Shown piece after piece: positions 8,271 to 17,351 of a stretch of DNA of 39,911 bases (position 1 is its first letter; each line of letters starts with the position of its first letter). The stretch comes from Vibrio nigripulchritudo ATCC 27043. Its GTDB lineage: Bacteria > Pseudomonadota > Gammaproteobacteria > Enterobacterales > Vibrionaceae. The notes beneath the pieces were generated by a model. That model worked only from the letters and a program-made list of their open reading frames with translations, was not told where the DNA came from and ran no database searches. The stretch spans positions 1 through 39,911 of the forward strand of contig NZ_AFWJ01000246.1 in NCBI RefSeq assembly GCF_000222685.1, in the 5' to 3' direction. The position numbers were made by a program, and so were the translations under genes.

Positions 8271-10031
8271 TTAGTACACATCACGTACGTAACGTTTCTG
8301 TTTCTTAAGCTGATTCACATACGCTTCCGCTTCTTCTTTCGACTTGCTACCGTGAACTTCAATCACCTCGTGAAGGGCTTTATCCACGTCTTTCGCCATG
8401 TAGTAGGCATCACCACAAACGAAGAAGTAACCGCCGCGCTCCAGCCATGCAAACAACTCTGCACCACCTTCTCGCATCTTATCCTGTACATAGACTTTTT
8501 CTGCCTGATCGCGTGAGAAAGCTAAGTCTAACTTGGTAAGCACTCCCTTACTTTGCAGCGCTTCCAGCTCTTCCTGGTAGATGAAATCGGTTGAGCTGTT
8601 TCTGTCGCCGAAGATCAGCCAGTTGTCACCCGGAGACGCCTGAACTTCGCGCTCTTCCAGGAAAGAACGGAAAGGCGCAATACCCGTACCCGGACCAACC
8701 ATGATCATTGGTGCCTTGTCATCCTCTGGAACCGCGAAGTTCTTATTCGGAGCAAAGTAGCACGGCACGACGTCGCCTTCCTCAACCAAATCCGCCAGCC
8801 AGGTAGAGCACGTACCGTTATAAGCACGATCACCGTTTTGGTAACGCACGCTGCCAATGGTCAGGTGCACTTCGTCTTCATGCTTGTTCAGGCTGGAAGA
8901 AATCGAGTAAGCACGTGGTGCAATAGGTTTAAGCAGAGACAGGATCTCTGCCAGAGACAGAGTCACACTTGGGTACTGACGAAGCAGATCCAAGATGTCT
9001 TTACCCCACAGGAAGTCATTCAGATCTTTGCTGTCTTCATTGCCAATAAGCGTGATCAGTTTGTGGTCACTGGCGCTTTCCGCCAGAGCCTTCACAAACT
9101 CTTTAGAAGGAGTCCGAATATCCAGATGACGTGTGAAAATCTCACGCAGACTGAAGTTTTCGCCATTCCAGGACGGTTTTTCATCACCTGAGAACTTAAA
9201 GTGTTCAAGGAACGCTTGCACCAGCTCAGGCTGGTTTTGAGGAATTACATTGAGCGCGTCACCAGCTTTATAGAACTCACCGCTGCCTTCCAGAGAAATC
9301 TCGTAGTGAACGATTTCTTTACTGGAGCCTTCTTTGTTTAGCACACGTTTGTTTTTCAACGTTGCCTGAAGCGGGTTCTTACGGCTGTACTTCGACTTAG
9401 CCTTTGGGGCAGAGCCTCCCTGAGGGGCACCTGCTTCGCCATCATCACCTTTGTCGGCGATGCCCGGTAGTGTGGCAATCATCCACTCTTCCGCTGGCTG
9501 TTCAAAGTCGATATCACAATCTACTCGTGCAGTGACTCGGGTCGCGCCCAGCTCTTCTAAGCGTTCATCCCAGAGTTTACCCGCCAGACAGAATTCATCG
9601 TAGCTGGTGTCGCCAAGAGCGAGTACTGAGAAGAAGGTGCCATCGAGTTTCGGCGCATGTTCATCAGACATGGTCTGCCAGAGTGACTCTGCGTTGTCTG
9701 GCATTTCACCTTCACCATAAGTACTGGTGACAATCAGGATACGGGAGGACTTGACGAAGATTTGCGGGTCCACATCGTCCATATCGTAAACCGTCGCTGT
9801 CATGCCATATTCTTTGGCTTTTTCAGCAGTATCGTAGGCAACAGCTTCCGCGTTACCCGTTTGAGAACCATATAGAACGGTCAGCGCTTTCACTTGTGGT
9901 TTAGATTCCGCGTGTACTACGGATTCTTCTTTCACCAACAGGCGAGAATGCAGACCAGAGAAGAAGCCCGCCAACCAGGTCTTCTGATCGTCGTTAAACG
10001 GAATGTCTTGAGGCAAATAAGGTACTTTCAT
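8271..10031 (-). CDS. CysJ-like NADPH diflavin reductase, partner gene of the GltB-like protein
   Basis: A 586-aa diflavin reductase with the CysJ / P450-reductase domain order. First is an N-terminal helical lead, then a flavodoxin-like FMN domain (about 50-190: LTVLYGSQTGNAEAVA, TSTYGEGEMPDNA, LALGDTSYDEFC). The FAD domain follows (about 215-430: APRAYSISSS, GTCSTWLAD), then the NADP domain (MIMVGPGTGIAPFRSFLEER, FGDRNSSTDFIYQEEL, FVCGDAYYMAKDV) and an aromatic C-terminal tail, RYVRDVY. It resembles the Bacillus-type CysJ (YSRKNP, YSISSS, CS) more than E. coli CysJ. Known relatives pass NADPH electrons via FAD and FMN to a sulfite reductase haemoprotein. No cysI is here; instead the gene starts 30 bp after the GltB-like gene, with an AGGAAG site. 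I infer that it feeds electrons to that protein. Confidence 0.88.
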   Translation of the reverse strand: MKVPYLPQDIPFNDDQKTWLAGFFSGLHSRLLVKEESVVHAESKPQVKALTVLYGSQTGNAEAVAYDTAEKAKEYGMTATVYDMDDVDPQIFVKSSRILIVTSTYGEGEMPDNAESLWQTMSDEHAPKLDGTFFSVLALGDTSYDEFCLAGKLWDERLEELGATRVTARVDCDIDFEQPAEEWMIATLPGIADKGDDGEAGAPQGGSAPKAKSKYSRKNPLQATLKNKRVLNKEGSSKEIVHYEISLEGSGEFYKAGDALNVIPQNQPELVQAFLEHFKFSGDEKPSWNGENFSLREIFTRHLDIRTPSKEFVKALAESASDHKLITLIGNEDSKDLNDFLWGKDILDLLRQYPSVTLSLAEILSLLKPIAPRAYSISSSLNKHEDEVHLTIGSVRYQNGDRAYNGTCSTWLADLVEEGDVVPCYFAPNKNFAVPEDDKAPMIMVGPGTGIAPFRSFLEEREVQASPGDNWLIFGDRNSSTDFIYQEELEALQSKGVLTKLDLAFSRDQAEKVYVQDKMREGGAELFAWLERGGYFFVCGDAYYMAKDVDKALHEVIEVHGSKSKEEAEAYVNQLKKQKRYVRDVY

Positions 10032-10061
10032 TTTTCTTCCTACTATGAAATCTAGCCTTCC

Positions 10062-13000
10062 CTAGGCTGTTTGGGCTTCTAATTGTTCTTGAGTTTTTTG
10101 TTGTTCGATGTCGTCTCGAATCACGTCTGCAAATACGTGGCAGTACAAAGTTGCCATACGTAAAGAAACTGCTTCGATATCTTTCATCTGCTCACTAATG
10201 TCTTGCTCACGTGCCAAGATCCAAACAGTGGTTCCTCTCGAATGGGTATCCCATACGTCGCGGCGAGCGAGAGACGTTTTGTAATCCTGTACGCGTTTTG
10301 CAGCGAGCAACACCGCTAGTTCTTCATCGCGATAGTTCGAAATCGCTTCTTTCACATCCTTGAGAAGCATATCCAGCAATTTCTTATCACGAAGTTCGAA
10401 CAAGCGCTTAACGGCACGGGACTGTTCAACGTCACCTTCATATTGACCTTTCACAAGTTGATGTGCGCGATGCAGCACACCACTTTGTGTCAACAGGTTG
10501 CAAATCAGGGGTGTATCCATATCACCGTATTGAGGGCTAAAGCCTCTCGATAACGGTTGATTGTCTTCATAAGCAAAGTGAACTTCTTCGATTAAGCGGT
10601 TCGCTTCGCCCTGAATCAACTCTTCCAGCATCTTCTTACGCGGGTGCGTAGAAAGAATGCTATCTGGGTGCTGGCTTTGAGTGAGCGCCAGTGGCAGTAC
10701 CAACGTAAACAAGGTACGGCTGGTTGCCCAATCTGCCAGAATCGCTTTAGCAGTTTCTGACTGAGTAAACTTAACGTGTTGCTCTAAGTGCCATTTCAGC
10801 GCCTCTTCATAGCCTTCATTATGTTCAATCAAAGGCAGAGCAAGTACGGAGTCTTTACTGCAACGATTCGCAAACGCGCCATCCACGTCGTATTGATAAG
10901 CAACACCACCAGACATACCGTTACCAAAACCTTTGCCGTAGCTGCCAAGGTTAATCACAGAGCCGTTGGTCATGTATTCACAACAGAAATCACCCACACC
11001 TTCGACAACCGCAACAGCACCGGAGTTACGCACAGCGAATCGGTCACCCGCTTCACCCTGAATAAATGCCTGACCACCCGTTGCGCCGAACAGGGCAAAG
11101 TTACCAATCAGAACATTGTTACCTGCTGAAAGCTGCTTGCTTCCTGGTGTACGCACCACAATGTGACCACCACTGGAGCCTTTACCGACACCATCGTTAC
11201 AGGTACCCACGTGCTCCATCACCAGACCGGAGTTGTTGAATGCACCGTAACTCTGACCCGCGCTACCGTGAGTGCGAACCACAACAGATTCGGCATCAAG
11301 GAAGCGTCGACCGTTACCAGCCGTGAATACAGCAGGGTGATTCTCGCCCACATTCTGGTAGTTAAGAGCGCGTTCAATGTCGATGGATAGCTGACCACCC
11401 GTCGACTTGTTACGGTTGTTCAGTTTCGTACCAGACAGTTCGATATTCAGAAGTTCTGAATCGAAGTAGTCGCCCAGCAGTTTTTCGATGTAAGCATCAT
11501 CTGGTGTGAAGTCCGCTTCCAGATACACAGGGTGCGCCACTCGAACATGTTCCACTTCGCGAAGCAGGCCTGTTACGTCTAAGCGACCAACAATGCTGTG
11601 GTGATTGGCAAGATGAAGCAGTTCAGTTTTACCGCGGATTTCACGCAGGCTTTGGAAGCCAAGGCTTGCCAGAATTTCACGCACTTCATGCGCAACGTTC
11701 TGGAAGTACTGCGCAAGCGCACGAGGATCACCTTGGTAAAGCTCTGGGTTCGTTGTAAGACCAGCAGGACACTTGATATTACAGTTCTTCGCCATCACAC
11801 ATTTCAGCATCATCAATGCGGTTGTACCGAACTCGAATGAGTCCCCGCCCATGATGGCTGATTTAATCACGTCCATACCCGTTTGATGGGCGTTGGAGCA
11901 GCGAAGCGTGACTTTATCGCGCAAGCCGTTTTCGCTCAGCGACTGGTGAACTTCAGCAATACCAATTTCCGCGGCGCGACCAGTGTTTTTCAAACTGGTC
12001 ACCGCAGCGGCACCTGTACCACCAGTATTACCCGCAACGTTAATCACGTCGGCACCCGCTTTGGCAACACCAACAGCGATGGTGCCAATGCCTTCAGAAG
12101 ACACCAGTTTAACGATGACTCGAACACGAGCGGCTTTCGCATCGTGGATCAACTGACCCAAATCTTCGATGGAGTAAGTATCGTGGTGTGGCGGTGGGCT
12201 CACAAGCTCGACGCCCGGTGTACCACCACGCGCAGCGGCGATTTCCACGGTTACTTTTGGAGAAGGTAACTGACCACCCTCACCTGGCTTCGCACCCTGA
12301 GCGATCTTAATTTCGATCTCTTCAAGCTGCGGATCCGCTAAGTAGCCAACCCACACACCGAATCGACCAGAAGCAAACTGCTTGATCTTGCTCGACTTGA
12401 TGCTGTTAAAACGTGTTGAATGCTCGCCACCTTCACCGGAGTTACTCATGGCTCCGGCGATGTTCGTCCCTTGTGCCACAGCAATGTGGGCGTTGGAGTT
12501 CAACGCACCGTGACTCATCGCACCAGAGGCAAAGGTCGGAGTAATCACATGAGCAGGCTCGACATCATCAAGCGAAATCGGAGCATTGGCTTTTTTGATG
12601 CTTGCCAGGAACTGAGCGTACTTCTCGGTTAGCACCACATCGACTTTGTCGGCATGCAATGACAGTTGTTCGACATTCTCGCCCCAGCTATTTTGCAGCG
12701 CTTCTGCAAGTAGCGCAGTACGTTCTGTGTTATCAAGTGCGATGGTAAACGCACGATCCGTTTGGGACTGGCTCTCTATCGTAATGCCGCCCCACAGATA
12801 GTTGACGTTGCCGTCCAGATGGAAGCGGTCAAGTAAATGTGCAAACTCTTCTACCGTGCTTGCCGCTGAGAAATTTAATGGCAACAACAGGATGTCACGC
12901 AGTGCCGCTGGGCGTTCTTCACGTTCGCTGTAAAGGTTGTCGATAAACGAACGATACGAAGGCGTGACTTCAAATTCATCAATTTGCTCTGGTGTACGCT

Positions 13001-15518
13001 TTTCATAGCCTTTGTCTTTATAGGCGATGTCTTCGCTGGCGAACTGATTGGTTTTGTCCATCGCCAGTTCAGCCTGATCCGCGTATGTCACCGGTTCTTG
13101 AGTCATATTGATGTACTCACGAACCGCGGTATTACCGAAGCTGTGACCCGCACCATCCTGACGTTCTTTAAACAAACCAAGCAGTGGGATCTGATTTTCT
13201 TCATTAATCGCCAGAGCTTTGAAGTGCCACTTTGCTGAGCTCCATGCCAAATCATCAAAACGAGCACCACCGACTGGTGAGCTGATGTTCGGGAAGTAGT
13301 CTTTTAGGCAATCTGAATCGGAGTCTAAGAAGTTGGATTCGAAGAATTCACCACCGATGTAGCTCTCTGCGGTACAAAGACCAAATTTACCCATGGTCTT
13401 CATGAGTGACTTTTCAACGGCCTTCTGGAAGTTCTTCAACCCGGCTTCAACCGTCTGGTTGTTGGATAAGGTTTGCGCTCTGTAGAAAACAGAAATTGGG
13501 CACACTGCCGACGCACCAAAACCAAGCAAACAGGCAATATCGTGGCTACTTGCTGCCTGACCTGTCAGGTAAACGATACTGGTATTAAAACGTAAGCCTT
13601 GCTTGATCAATCTTTGGTTGGCAGCCGCCACCATAAGAATCGCAGGCAGAGCCGCTTTGTCTTTTCCGATGTTTTTGTCAGTCAGAAGCACGATGCCACA
13701 GCGACGACGCGCTGCTTCTTCAATCTCGTCACAAAGCGCCACAATGGCTTCTTCCACACGCTTAGCGTTGTCTTCACGGCTATTAAGCGTCGGGCTATAA
13801 AGCGCGTCGAAGGTTGCGACTTCAATGCGATCCTGATTTTGAATCTGTTCCAGTTGCTGAGGTTGCAGAACTGGCGATTGCAAAACAAGCTGAACCGTAT
13901 CTTGAGGGCTGAATCCCGGTTTAGCACCCAGAGCAACACGCAGGGTCATACCATCGGATTCACGCAAGGAATCAAGTGGTGGGTTGGTTACCTGAGCGAA
14001 GCGCTGGCTGAAATACTTGGACATGCCGCCTTCTTCATCGGTCAGCACGTTTGGTGCCAGACCAAAACCCATCGCAGAGATTTTTTCTGCGCCGTTTTCG
14101 ATCATTGGGTCTAGGAAGAATTTGAAGCTTTCCTGGTTCAGTGAGTACGCTACATGACGGCTGTAGGTACTAAAATTGGTGTTTTCCTGAATCGATGAAA
14201 CATCAACTGGGTCGATGTCACCCAACGTCATTTTTGCAGACGCGAGCAGCGCAGAGTAGTTGCGCTCTTTTGCCAGTGTTTCAAGAATTTCTTTGGTTTC
14301 GTAGCTCTTACCAGTGGAGTGGTCGAAGTAAATCATGCCACCAGCCTGGATACGACCGTAACGAACGACATCTTCAGGTGGGAAGTCGATCTGACCAGAT
14401 TCACTCATTACCGCGAGGTAGCGATCTGTTTCGACACTACGTAATGGGCGCAGACCCAAGCGGTCCAGACGAGCACCTACTTTTTCACCATCAGAGAAAA
14501 TAAGGGCCGCAGGACCATCGTTTTTCTCTTCTGACAGGCTGAAATACTCCAGCATGTCACGGACTTCCTGAGAGATAGATTCGTCGTTTTCCCACGCTGG
14601 AGGCATCATCGCCAACACCGCTGTTACGATGTCCATGCGATCTTCAATTACACGGCGAGCAAGAGTTTGGTCCAGACGGGCGGAATCCGACTGTCCTTTC
14701 GGGAAAATGACTTTTTTGTGTTGTTGACGCGCGATCGCGTCTTCACTTAGACGGTTTTTCTTATCCGTATTCAATTCACCATTGTGCGCCATACGACGAA
14801 ATGGCTGAGCCATCATCGTTGCTGGAGCGGTGTTGGTGGAGAAACGGGTATGAAAAAACAGCGTAGTAACGTGGTGCTCTGGGTGCGTTAGATCCGCAAA
14901 ATACGGCACCACCTCGCCTGAATTTAAGCGACCTTTGTAAACCTGAGTGCGAGAACTCATTGAAAGCGGGTAAAACCCTTCCAGCTCAGGCGCGGTAAAA
15001 CCAACAGATTCAAGTTCAGACAATGCTGCATTAATCTGGTCTTCGAAAGCTTGGGCGTCAGGCTGACTGTCGCCTCTTAGAAAAACCACCTGTTGAATCG
15101 TTTGTTGTACTTTTTGTGAGGCATTATTCACTGCCTCTGGGTTGACGGGCACTTCGCGCCACAATTCAACCTTTAAAGAATACTTGTATAGTGTTTCCAG
15201 AATGAGTGTTTTCGCGTTCTCAAACTGGGTAGAGTCGAAAGGAAAAAAGAAGTTCGCGACGCCAAACTCCCCTTTTTCAAGGGTTGGCTCGTTTAACAGA
15301 AAACGGTAAAAGTTGACAGACAGGTCAATATTGACACCAGCGCCATCACCAATACCTTCGGCATTCATACCACCTCGATGGGGTATGGTACACAAAGCTT
15401 CGTGAGCTAGGGCAAGGAGTTGGTGAGTCTGCTCACCGGTTTTATCCGTGATAAAACCCACCCCACAGCTTGAGTGTTCATGCTCGCGATCATACAGCGA
15501 GCGAGATTCCTGATTCAT
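10062..15518 (-). CDS. Oversized glutamate synthase (GltB-like), probable diflavin-reductase-dependent form
   Basis: An 1818-aa protein with all GltB domains in order. First is a class II glutamine amidotransferase, whose catalytic Cys is probably Cys18 (HSSCGVGFITD; an N-terminal propeptide would be removed), with PHRGGMNAEGIGDGAG. The central domain spans about 480-770. The FMN/alpha-beta barrel spans about 970-1290 (SGAMSHGALN, SNSGEGGE, AQGAKPGEGGQLP). Next are an Fe-S cysteine cluster (Cys1240, 1246, 1250) and a GXGXG beta-helix domain. Bacterial GltB is usually about 1480-1520 aa. The excess here is roughly 90 residues inserted between ALRDILLL and APISLDDVEP, and about 190 added at the C terminus. 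The Fe-S spacing is C-x5-C-x3-C instead of the usual C-x5-C-x4-C. No gltD is nearby. The family makes two glutamates from glutamine, 2-oxoglutarate and reductant. Confidence 0.93.
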   Translation of the reverse strand: MNQESRSLYDREHEHSSCGVGFITDKTGEQTHQLLALAHEALCTIPHRGGMNAEGIGDGAGVNIDLSVNFYRFLLNEPTLEKGEFGVANFFFPFDSTQFENAKTLILETLYKYSLKVELWREVPVNPEAVNNASQKVQQTIQQVVFLRGDSQPDAQAFEDQINAALSELESVGFTAPELEGFYPLSMSSRTQVYKGRLNSGEVVPYFADLTHPEHHVTTLFFHTRFSTNTAPATMMAQPFRRMAHNGELNTDKKNRLSEDAIARQQHKKVIFPKGQSDSARLDQTLARRVIEDRMDIVTAVLAMMPPAWENDESISQEVRDMLEYFSLSEEKNDGPAALIFSDGEKVGARLDRLGLRPLRSVETDRYLAVMSESGQIDFPPEDVVRYGRIQAGGMIYFDHSTGKSYETKEILETLAKERNYSALLASAKMTLGDIDPVDVSSIQENTNFSTYSRHVAYSLNQESFKFFLDPMIENGAEKISAMGFGLAPNVLTDEEGGMSKYFSQRFAQVTNPPLDSLRESDGMTLRVALGAKPGFSPQDTVQLVLQSPVLQPQQLEQIQNQDRIEVATFDALYSPTLNSREDNAKRVEEAIVALCDEIEEAARRRCGIVLLTDKNIGKDKAALPAILMVAAANQRLIKQGLRFNTSIVYLTGQAASSHDIACLLGFGASAVCPISVFYRAQTLSNNQTVEAGLKNFQKAVEKSLMKTMGKFGLCTAESYIGGEFFESNFLDSDSDCLKDYFPNISSPVGGARFDDLAWSSAKWHFKALAINEENQIPLLGLFKERQDGAGHSFGNTAVREYINMTQEPVTYADQAELAMDKTNQFASEDIAYKDKGYEKRTPEQIDEFEVTPSYRSFIDNLYSEREERPAALRDILLLPLNFSAASTVEEFAHLLDRFHLDGNVNYLWGGITIESQSQTDRAFTIALDNTERTALLAEALQNSWGENVEQLSLHADKVDVVLTEKYAQFLASIKKANAPISLDDVEPAHVITPTFASGAMSHGALNSNAHIAVAQGTNIAGAMSNSGEGGEHSTRFNSIKSSKIKQFASGRFGVWVGYLADPQLEEIEIKIAQGAKPGEGGQLPSPKVTVEIAAARGGTPGVELVSPPPHHDTYSIEDLGQLIHDAKAARVRVIVKLVSSEGIGTIAVGVAKAGADVINVAGNTGGTGAAAVTSLKNTGRAAEIGIAEVHQSLSENGLRDKVTLRCSNAHQTGMDVIKSAIMGGDSFEFGTTALMMLKCVMAKNCNIKCPAGLTTNPELYQGDPRALAQYFQNVAHEVREILASLGFQSLREIRGKTELLHLANHHSIVGRLDVTGLLREVEHVRVAHPVYLEADFTPDDAYIEKLLGDYFDSELLNIELSGTKLNNRNKSTGGQLSIDIERALNYQNVGENHPAVFTAGNGRRFLDAESVVVRTHGSAGQSYGAFNNSGLVMEHVGTCNDGVGKGSSGGHIVVRTPGSKQLSAGNNVLIGNFALFGATGGQAFIQGEAGDRFAVRNSGAVAVVEGVGDFCCEYMTNGSVINLGSYGKGFGNGMSGGVAYQYDVDGAFANRCSKDSVLALPLIEHNEGYEEALKWHLEQHVKFTQSETAKAILADWATSRTLFTLVLPLALTQSQHPDSILSTHPRKKMLEELIQGEANRLIEEVHFAYEDNQPLSRGFSPQYGDMDTPLICNLLTQSGVLHRAHQLVKGQYEGDVEQSRAVKRLFELRDKKLLDMLLKDVKEAISNYRDEELAVLLAAKRVQDYKTSLARRDVWDTHSRGTTVWILAREQDISEQMKDIEAVSLRMATLYCHVFADVIRDDIEQQKTQEQLEAQTA

Positions 15519-15778
15519 TCGATCATTTCCTTGATTGCTTGCAGCTAAATACTCTGCAGGTCCTTTGGCATGTAATGTATGGAACGCCGTCTTTCGAAAT
15601 TATTGCCAGATAAATGTTGGATCAGTATTTGTAGAAATTTTCTGCTGTGTTTTTGCTTACTTATGTAGGTTTACTACAACATATAAACCGTGCTTCACAT
15701 CAAAACTCTACAAAGTACTGCATAAATCAGCATGAAAGTTTATTCGTTCCAGAGTGCCGCAGCCTTTGTCCAGTGCAA

Positions 15779-15807
15779 TGTGAGTTAACCATCCTGTTTA
15801 ACTCACA
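15779..15807. repeat. 10-bp inverted repeat in the leader of the glutamate synthase operon
   Basis: TGTGAGTTAA (15779-15788) and TTAACTCACA (15798-15807) form a perfect 10-bp stem with a 9-nt loop. In RNA it would fold at the 5' end of a minus-strand transcript that starts at the Fur box. It has no T tract, so it is more likely a 5' stabilising or regulatory hairpin, or a DNA operator, than a terminator. Confidence 0.6.
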
Positions 15808-15816
15808 CAAATAGAA

Positions 15817-15833
15817 ATGATAATAATTATCAT
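15817..15833. promoter_or_regulatory. Fur box upstream of the glutamate synthase operon
   Basis: ATGATAATAATTATCAT contains an exact 7-1-7 Fur motif (TGATAAT, one base, ATTATCA). It overlaps the -10 region of a minus-strand promoter leading to the GltB-like/diflavin reductase operon and also lies about 200 bp upstream of the DUF445 gene. Fur with iron should repress whichever promoter is used. Confidence 0.75.
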
Positions 15834-16034
15834 GCGTAGTGCAGTATGGCAAGTTTTCTGTGATTGAGATCGCTAAAAAATTCTTAACCAAATAGCGTGC
15901 TTTTAGATGAATGAGTATGCGTTTCCCTTGAATTTATGGCATTTTTTCGTAAGTTATCTTTCATCATAGAAGCATTCCCTTTTTGTTGGTTATTGCTAAA
16001 ATCCCGTTAATTTTTTACATCAGACAAGAAAATC

Positions 16035-16742
16035 ATGAATAAAAGTTTTGTCACTAATGTATTAGCTCTTGCCTTGCTGGCAGCGGGCTACTTTCTAGAA
16101 AATCAAATCGCTTTGTATGCAGGCATGTTTGCTTTTTCAGGCGCCATTACTAACTGGCTTGCCGTTCATATGTTGTTTGAAAAGGTCCCTGGGCTCTATG
16201 GTTCTGGTGTCATTCCAGCGAGATTTGAGGAGTTTAAATCTGCAATCAAACATTTGATGATGGCGGAGTTTTTCACTAACGAGAACATTGACCGCTTTCT
16301 AAGCAAAGAAATATCTGGTGGACAGGCACTGGAACTTCAGCCCGTTATCGAGTCCATCGATTTTGAACCGACCTTTGATTCCCTTGTTGAAGTCATCGCA
16401 AACTCGCAGTTTGGCGGCATGTTGGCCATGTTTGGAGGCACGGATGCGCTGCAACCTTTGAAGCAGCCGTTTGTCGAGAAGATGAAACAATCCGTTGTGC
16501 TAATAAGCCAGAGCGATGCTGTTAAGCAAGCTCTAAAGGCTGAGATAGAAAAACCGGGCATGATGGATGAAATTCAACAAAACATTGAAAACATTATCGA
16601 TCAACGCTTAAACGAGCTAACACCTCAGTTGGTTAAGACAATGGTGCAGGAAATGATTAAGCAGCATTTAGGCTGGTTGGTAGTATGGGGCGGTGTTTTT
16701 GGAGGTCTGATTGGCGTCGCATCCGCCTTTTTTACCCTATAA
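16035..16742 (+). CDS. DUF445 family membrane protein
   Basis: A 235-aa protein with a membrane segment at each end: about residues 5-25 with a second hydrophobic stretch, and about 213-235 (WLVVWGGVFGGLIGVASAFF). The conserved DUF445 start GAITNWLAVHMLFEKVPGLY is present, followed by GSGVIPARFEEFK and an amphipathic helical middle (about 60-205). The C-terminal MVQEMIKQHLGWLVVWGGVF is also a family hallmark. The short Vibrio/Shewanella form lacks the long repeats of larger DUF445 proteins. The family's function is unknown. The ATG at 16035 has only a weak AAGAAA site. A clear terminator follows, so it is probably monocistronic. Confidence 0.88.
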   Translation: MNKSFVTNVLALALLAAGYFLENQIALYAGMFAFSGAITNWLAVHMLFEKVPGLYGSGVIPARFEEFKSAIKHLMMAEFFTNENIDRFLSKEISGGQALELQPVIESIDFEPTFDSLVEVIANSQFGGMLAMFGGTDALQPLKQPFVEKMKQSVVLISQSDAVKQALKAEIEKPGMMDEIQQNIENIIDQRLNELTPQLVKTMVQEMIKQHLGWLVVWGGVFGGLIGVASAFFTL

Positions 16743-16749
16743 AAAGCAA

Positions 16750-16780
16750 AAACCCAAGCTGGCTCGCTTGGGTTTGTCTC
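16750..16780. terminator. Terminator between DUF445 and Lrp-type genes
   Basis: AAACCCAAGC (16750-16759) pairs perfectly with GCTTGGGTTT (16765-16774) around a 5-nt loop, followed by GTCTCTTTG. It lies between convergent genes and follows the DUF445 stop by 7 bases. Confidence 0.85.
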
Positions 16781-16808
16781 TTTGTTCCACGTTACAGCTT
16801 AGTCTGTA

Positions 16809-17294
16809 TTACAGCATAGTAATTAGGTCTGGATTGACACCAAATCCAGACTTGTGCTCTTCAATCACCACTTCACTGCGCGTCTGAATCACACCTGGCA
16901 AGGTTCCCAGTTTTGTCGACATGAAGTCCTGATAGGCTTTCATGTCTTTTACCCGAACTTTTATCATGGTGTCAAAATCTCCCGACAGGGAGTAGCACTC
17001 TTCAATTTCAGGCATTAATTCAACGGCTTTGGCAAACTTTTCAAATATCGAAAAGCTCGTCTGATCTAAACGTATGTGTATGAAAACCTGCACGTCCAGC
17101 CCGAGACGCTCCGGGCAAAGTTCAGCGTGGTAGCCTTTAATGTATCCTTCCTTTTCCAACCGTTTCACTCTGTCTGAGCAAGGTGATGTCGTCAGATGCA
17201 CTTGCTTCGCAAGCTCTACCATAGAGATGCGCCCTTTCAGGTGTAGGATACGAAGTATTTCCAAATCAATTTTATCCAACGATGAATGCGGCAT
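16809..17294 (-). CDS. Lrp/AsnC family transcriptional regulator
   Basis: A 161-aa Lrp/AsnC regulator of standard length. The N-terminal HTH reads LDKIDLEILRILHLKGRISM, then VELAKQVHLTTSPCSDRVKR and LEKEGYIKGYHA. The typical SPCSDRVKRLE recognition helix is intact. The C-terminal RAM (ligand-binding, oligomerisation) domain is complete (VFIHIRLDQTS, EIEECYSLSGDFDTMIKVR, FMSTKLGTLPGVIQTRSEVV). Such proteins sense amino acids and usually regulate themselves and a neighbouring amino-acid gene. No catabolic gene is adjacent. A likely self-operator is the GTGATACC/GGTATCAC dyad about 80-110 bp upstream. The start has a GAGAG site. Confidence 0.92.
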   Translation of the reverse strand: MPHSSLDKIDLEILRILHLKGRISMVELAKQVHLTTSPCSDRVKRLEKEGYIKGYHAELCPERLGLDVQVFIHIRLDQTSFSIFEKFAKAVELMPEIEECYSLSGDFDTMIKVRVKDMKAYQDFMSTKLGTLPGVIQTRSEVVIEEHKSGFGVNPDLITML

Positions 17295-17351
17295 AACAAC
17301 TCTCTATCAATAATTACAATCCATTAACAGCAAGTATCACTGAGAATTTAA

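Larger units (their letters stand above)
15519..16034. other. 516-bp divergent intergenic region with Fur box and long gltB-side leader
   Basis: The region separates the GltB-like gene (minus) from the DUF445 gene (plus). It holds a perfect Fur box (15817-15833) overlapping a minus-strand promoter: TTGCCA at 15852-15847, with GATAAT at 15831-15826 (15-bp spacer) or TAATTA at 17 bp. A strong dyad lies just downstream (15779-15807). A minus-strand transcript from here would carry a leader of about 290 nt before the GltB start codon at 15518, which has an AAGGAAAT site. No Rho-independent terminator is visible in the leader, so it may continue into the gene. A 21-codon frame in the leader begins MVNSHCTGQR but has a poor start site. 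Confidence 0.55.

Noticed and set aside
8271-10031. Calling the diflavin reductase cysJ of the sulfite reductase
   Set aside because: No cysI or other sulfate-assimilation gene is adjacent and it is cotranscribed with a GltB-like gene; the symbol would mislead.
15779-15807. TGTGA...TCACA arms read as a CRP site
   Set aside because: The arms are 19 bp apart instead of 6, so it does not fit the CRP motif; treated as a hairpin or unknown operator.
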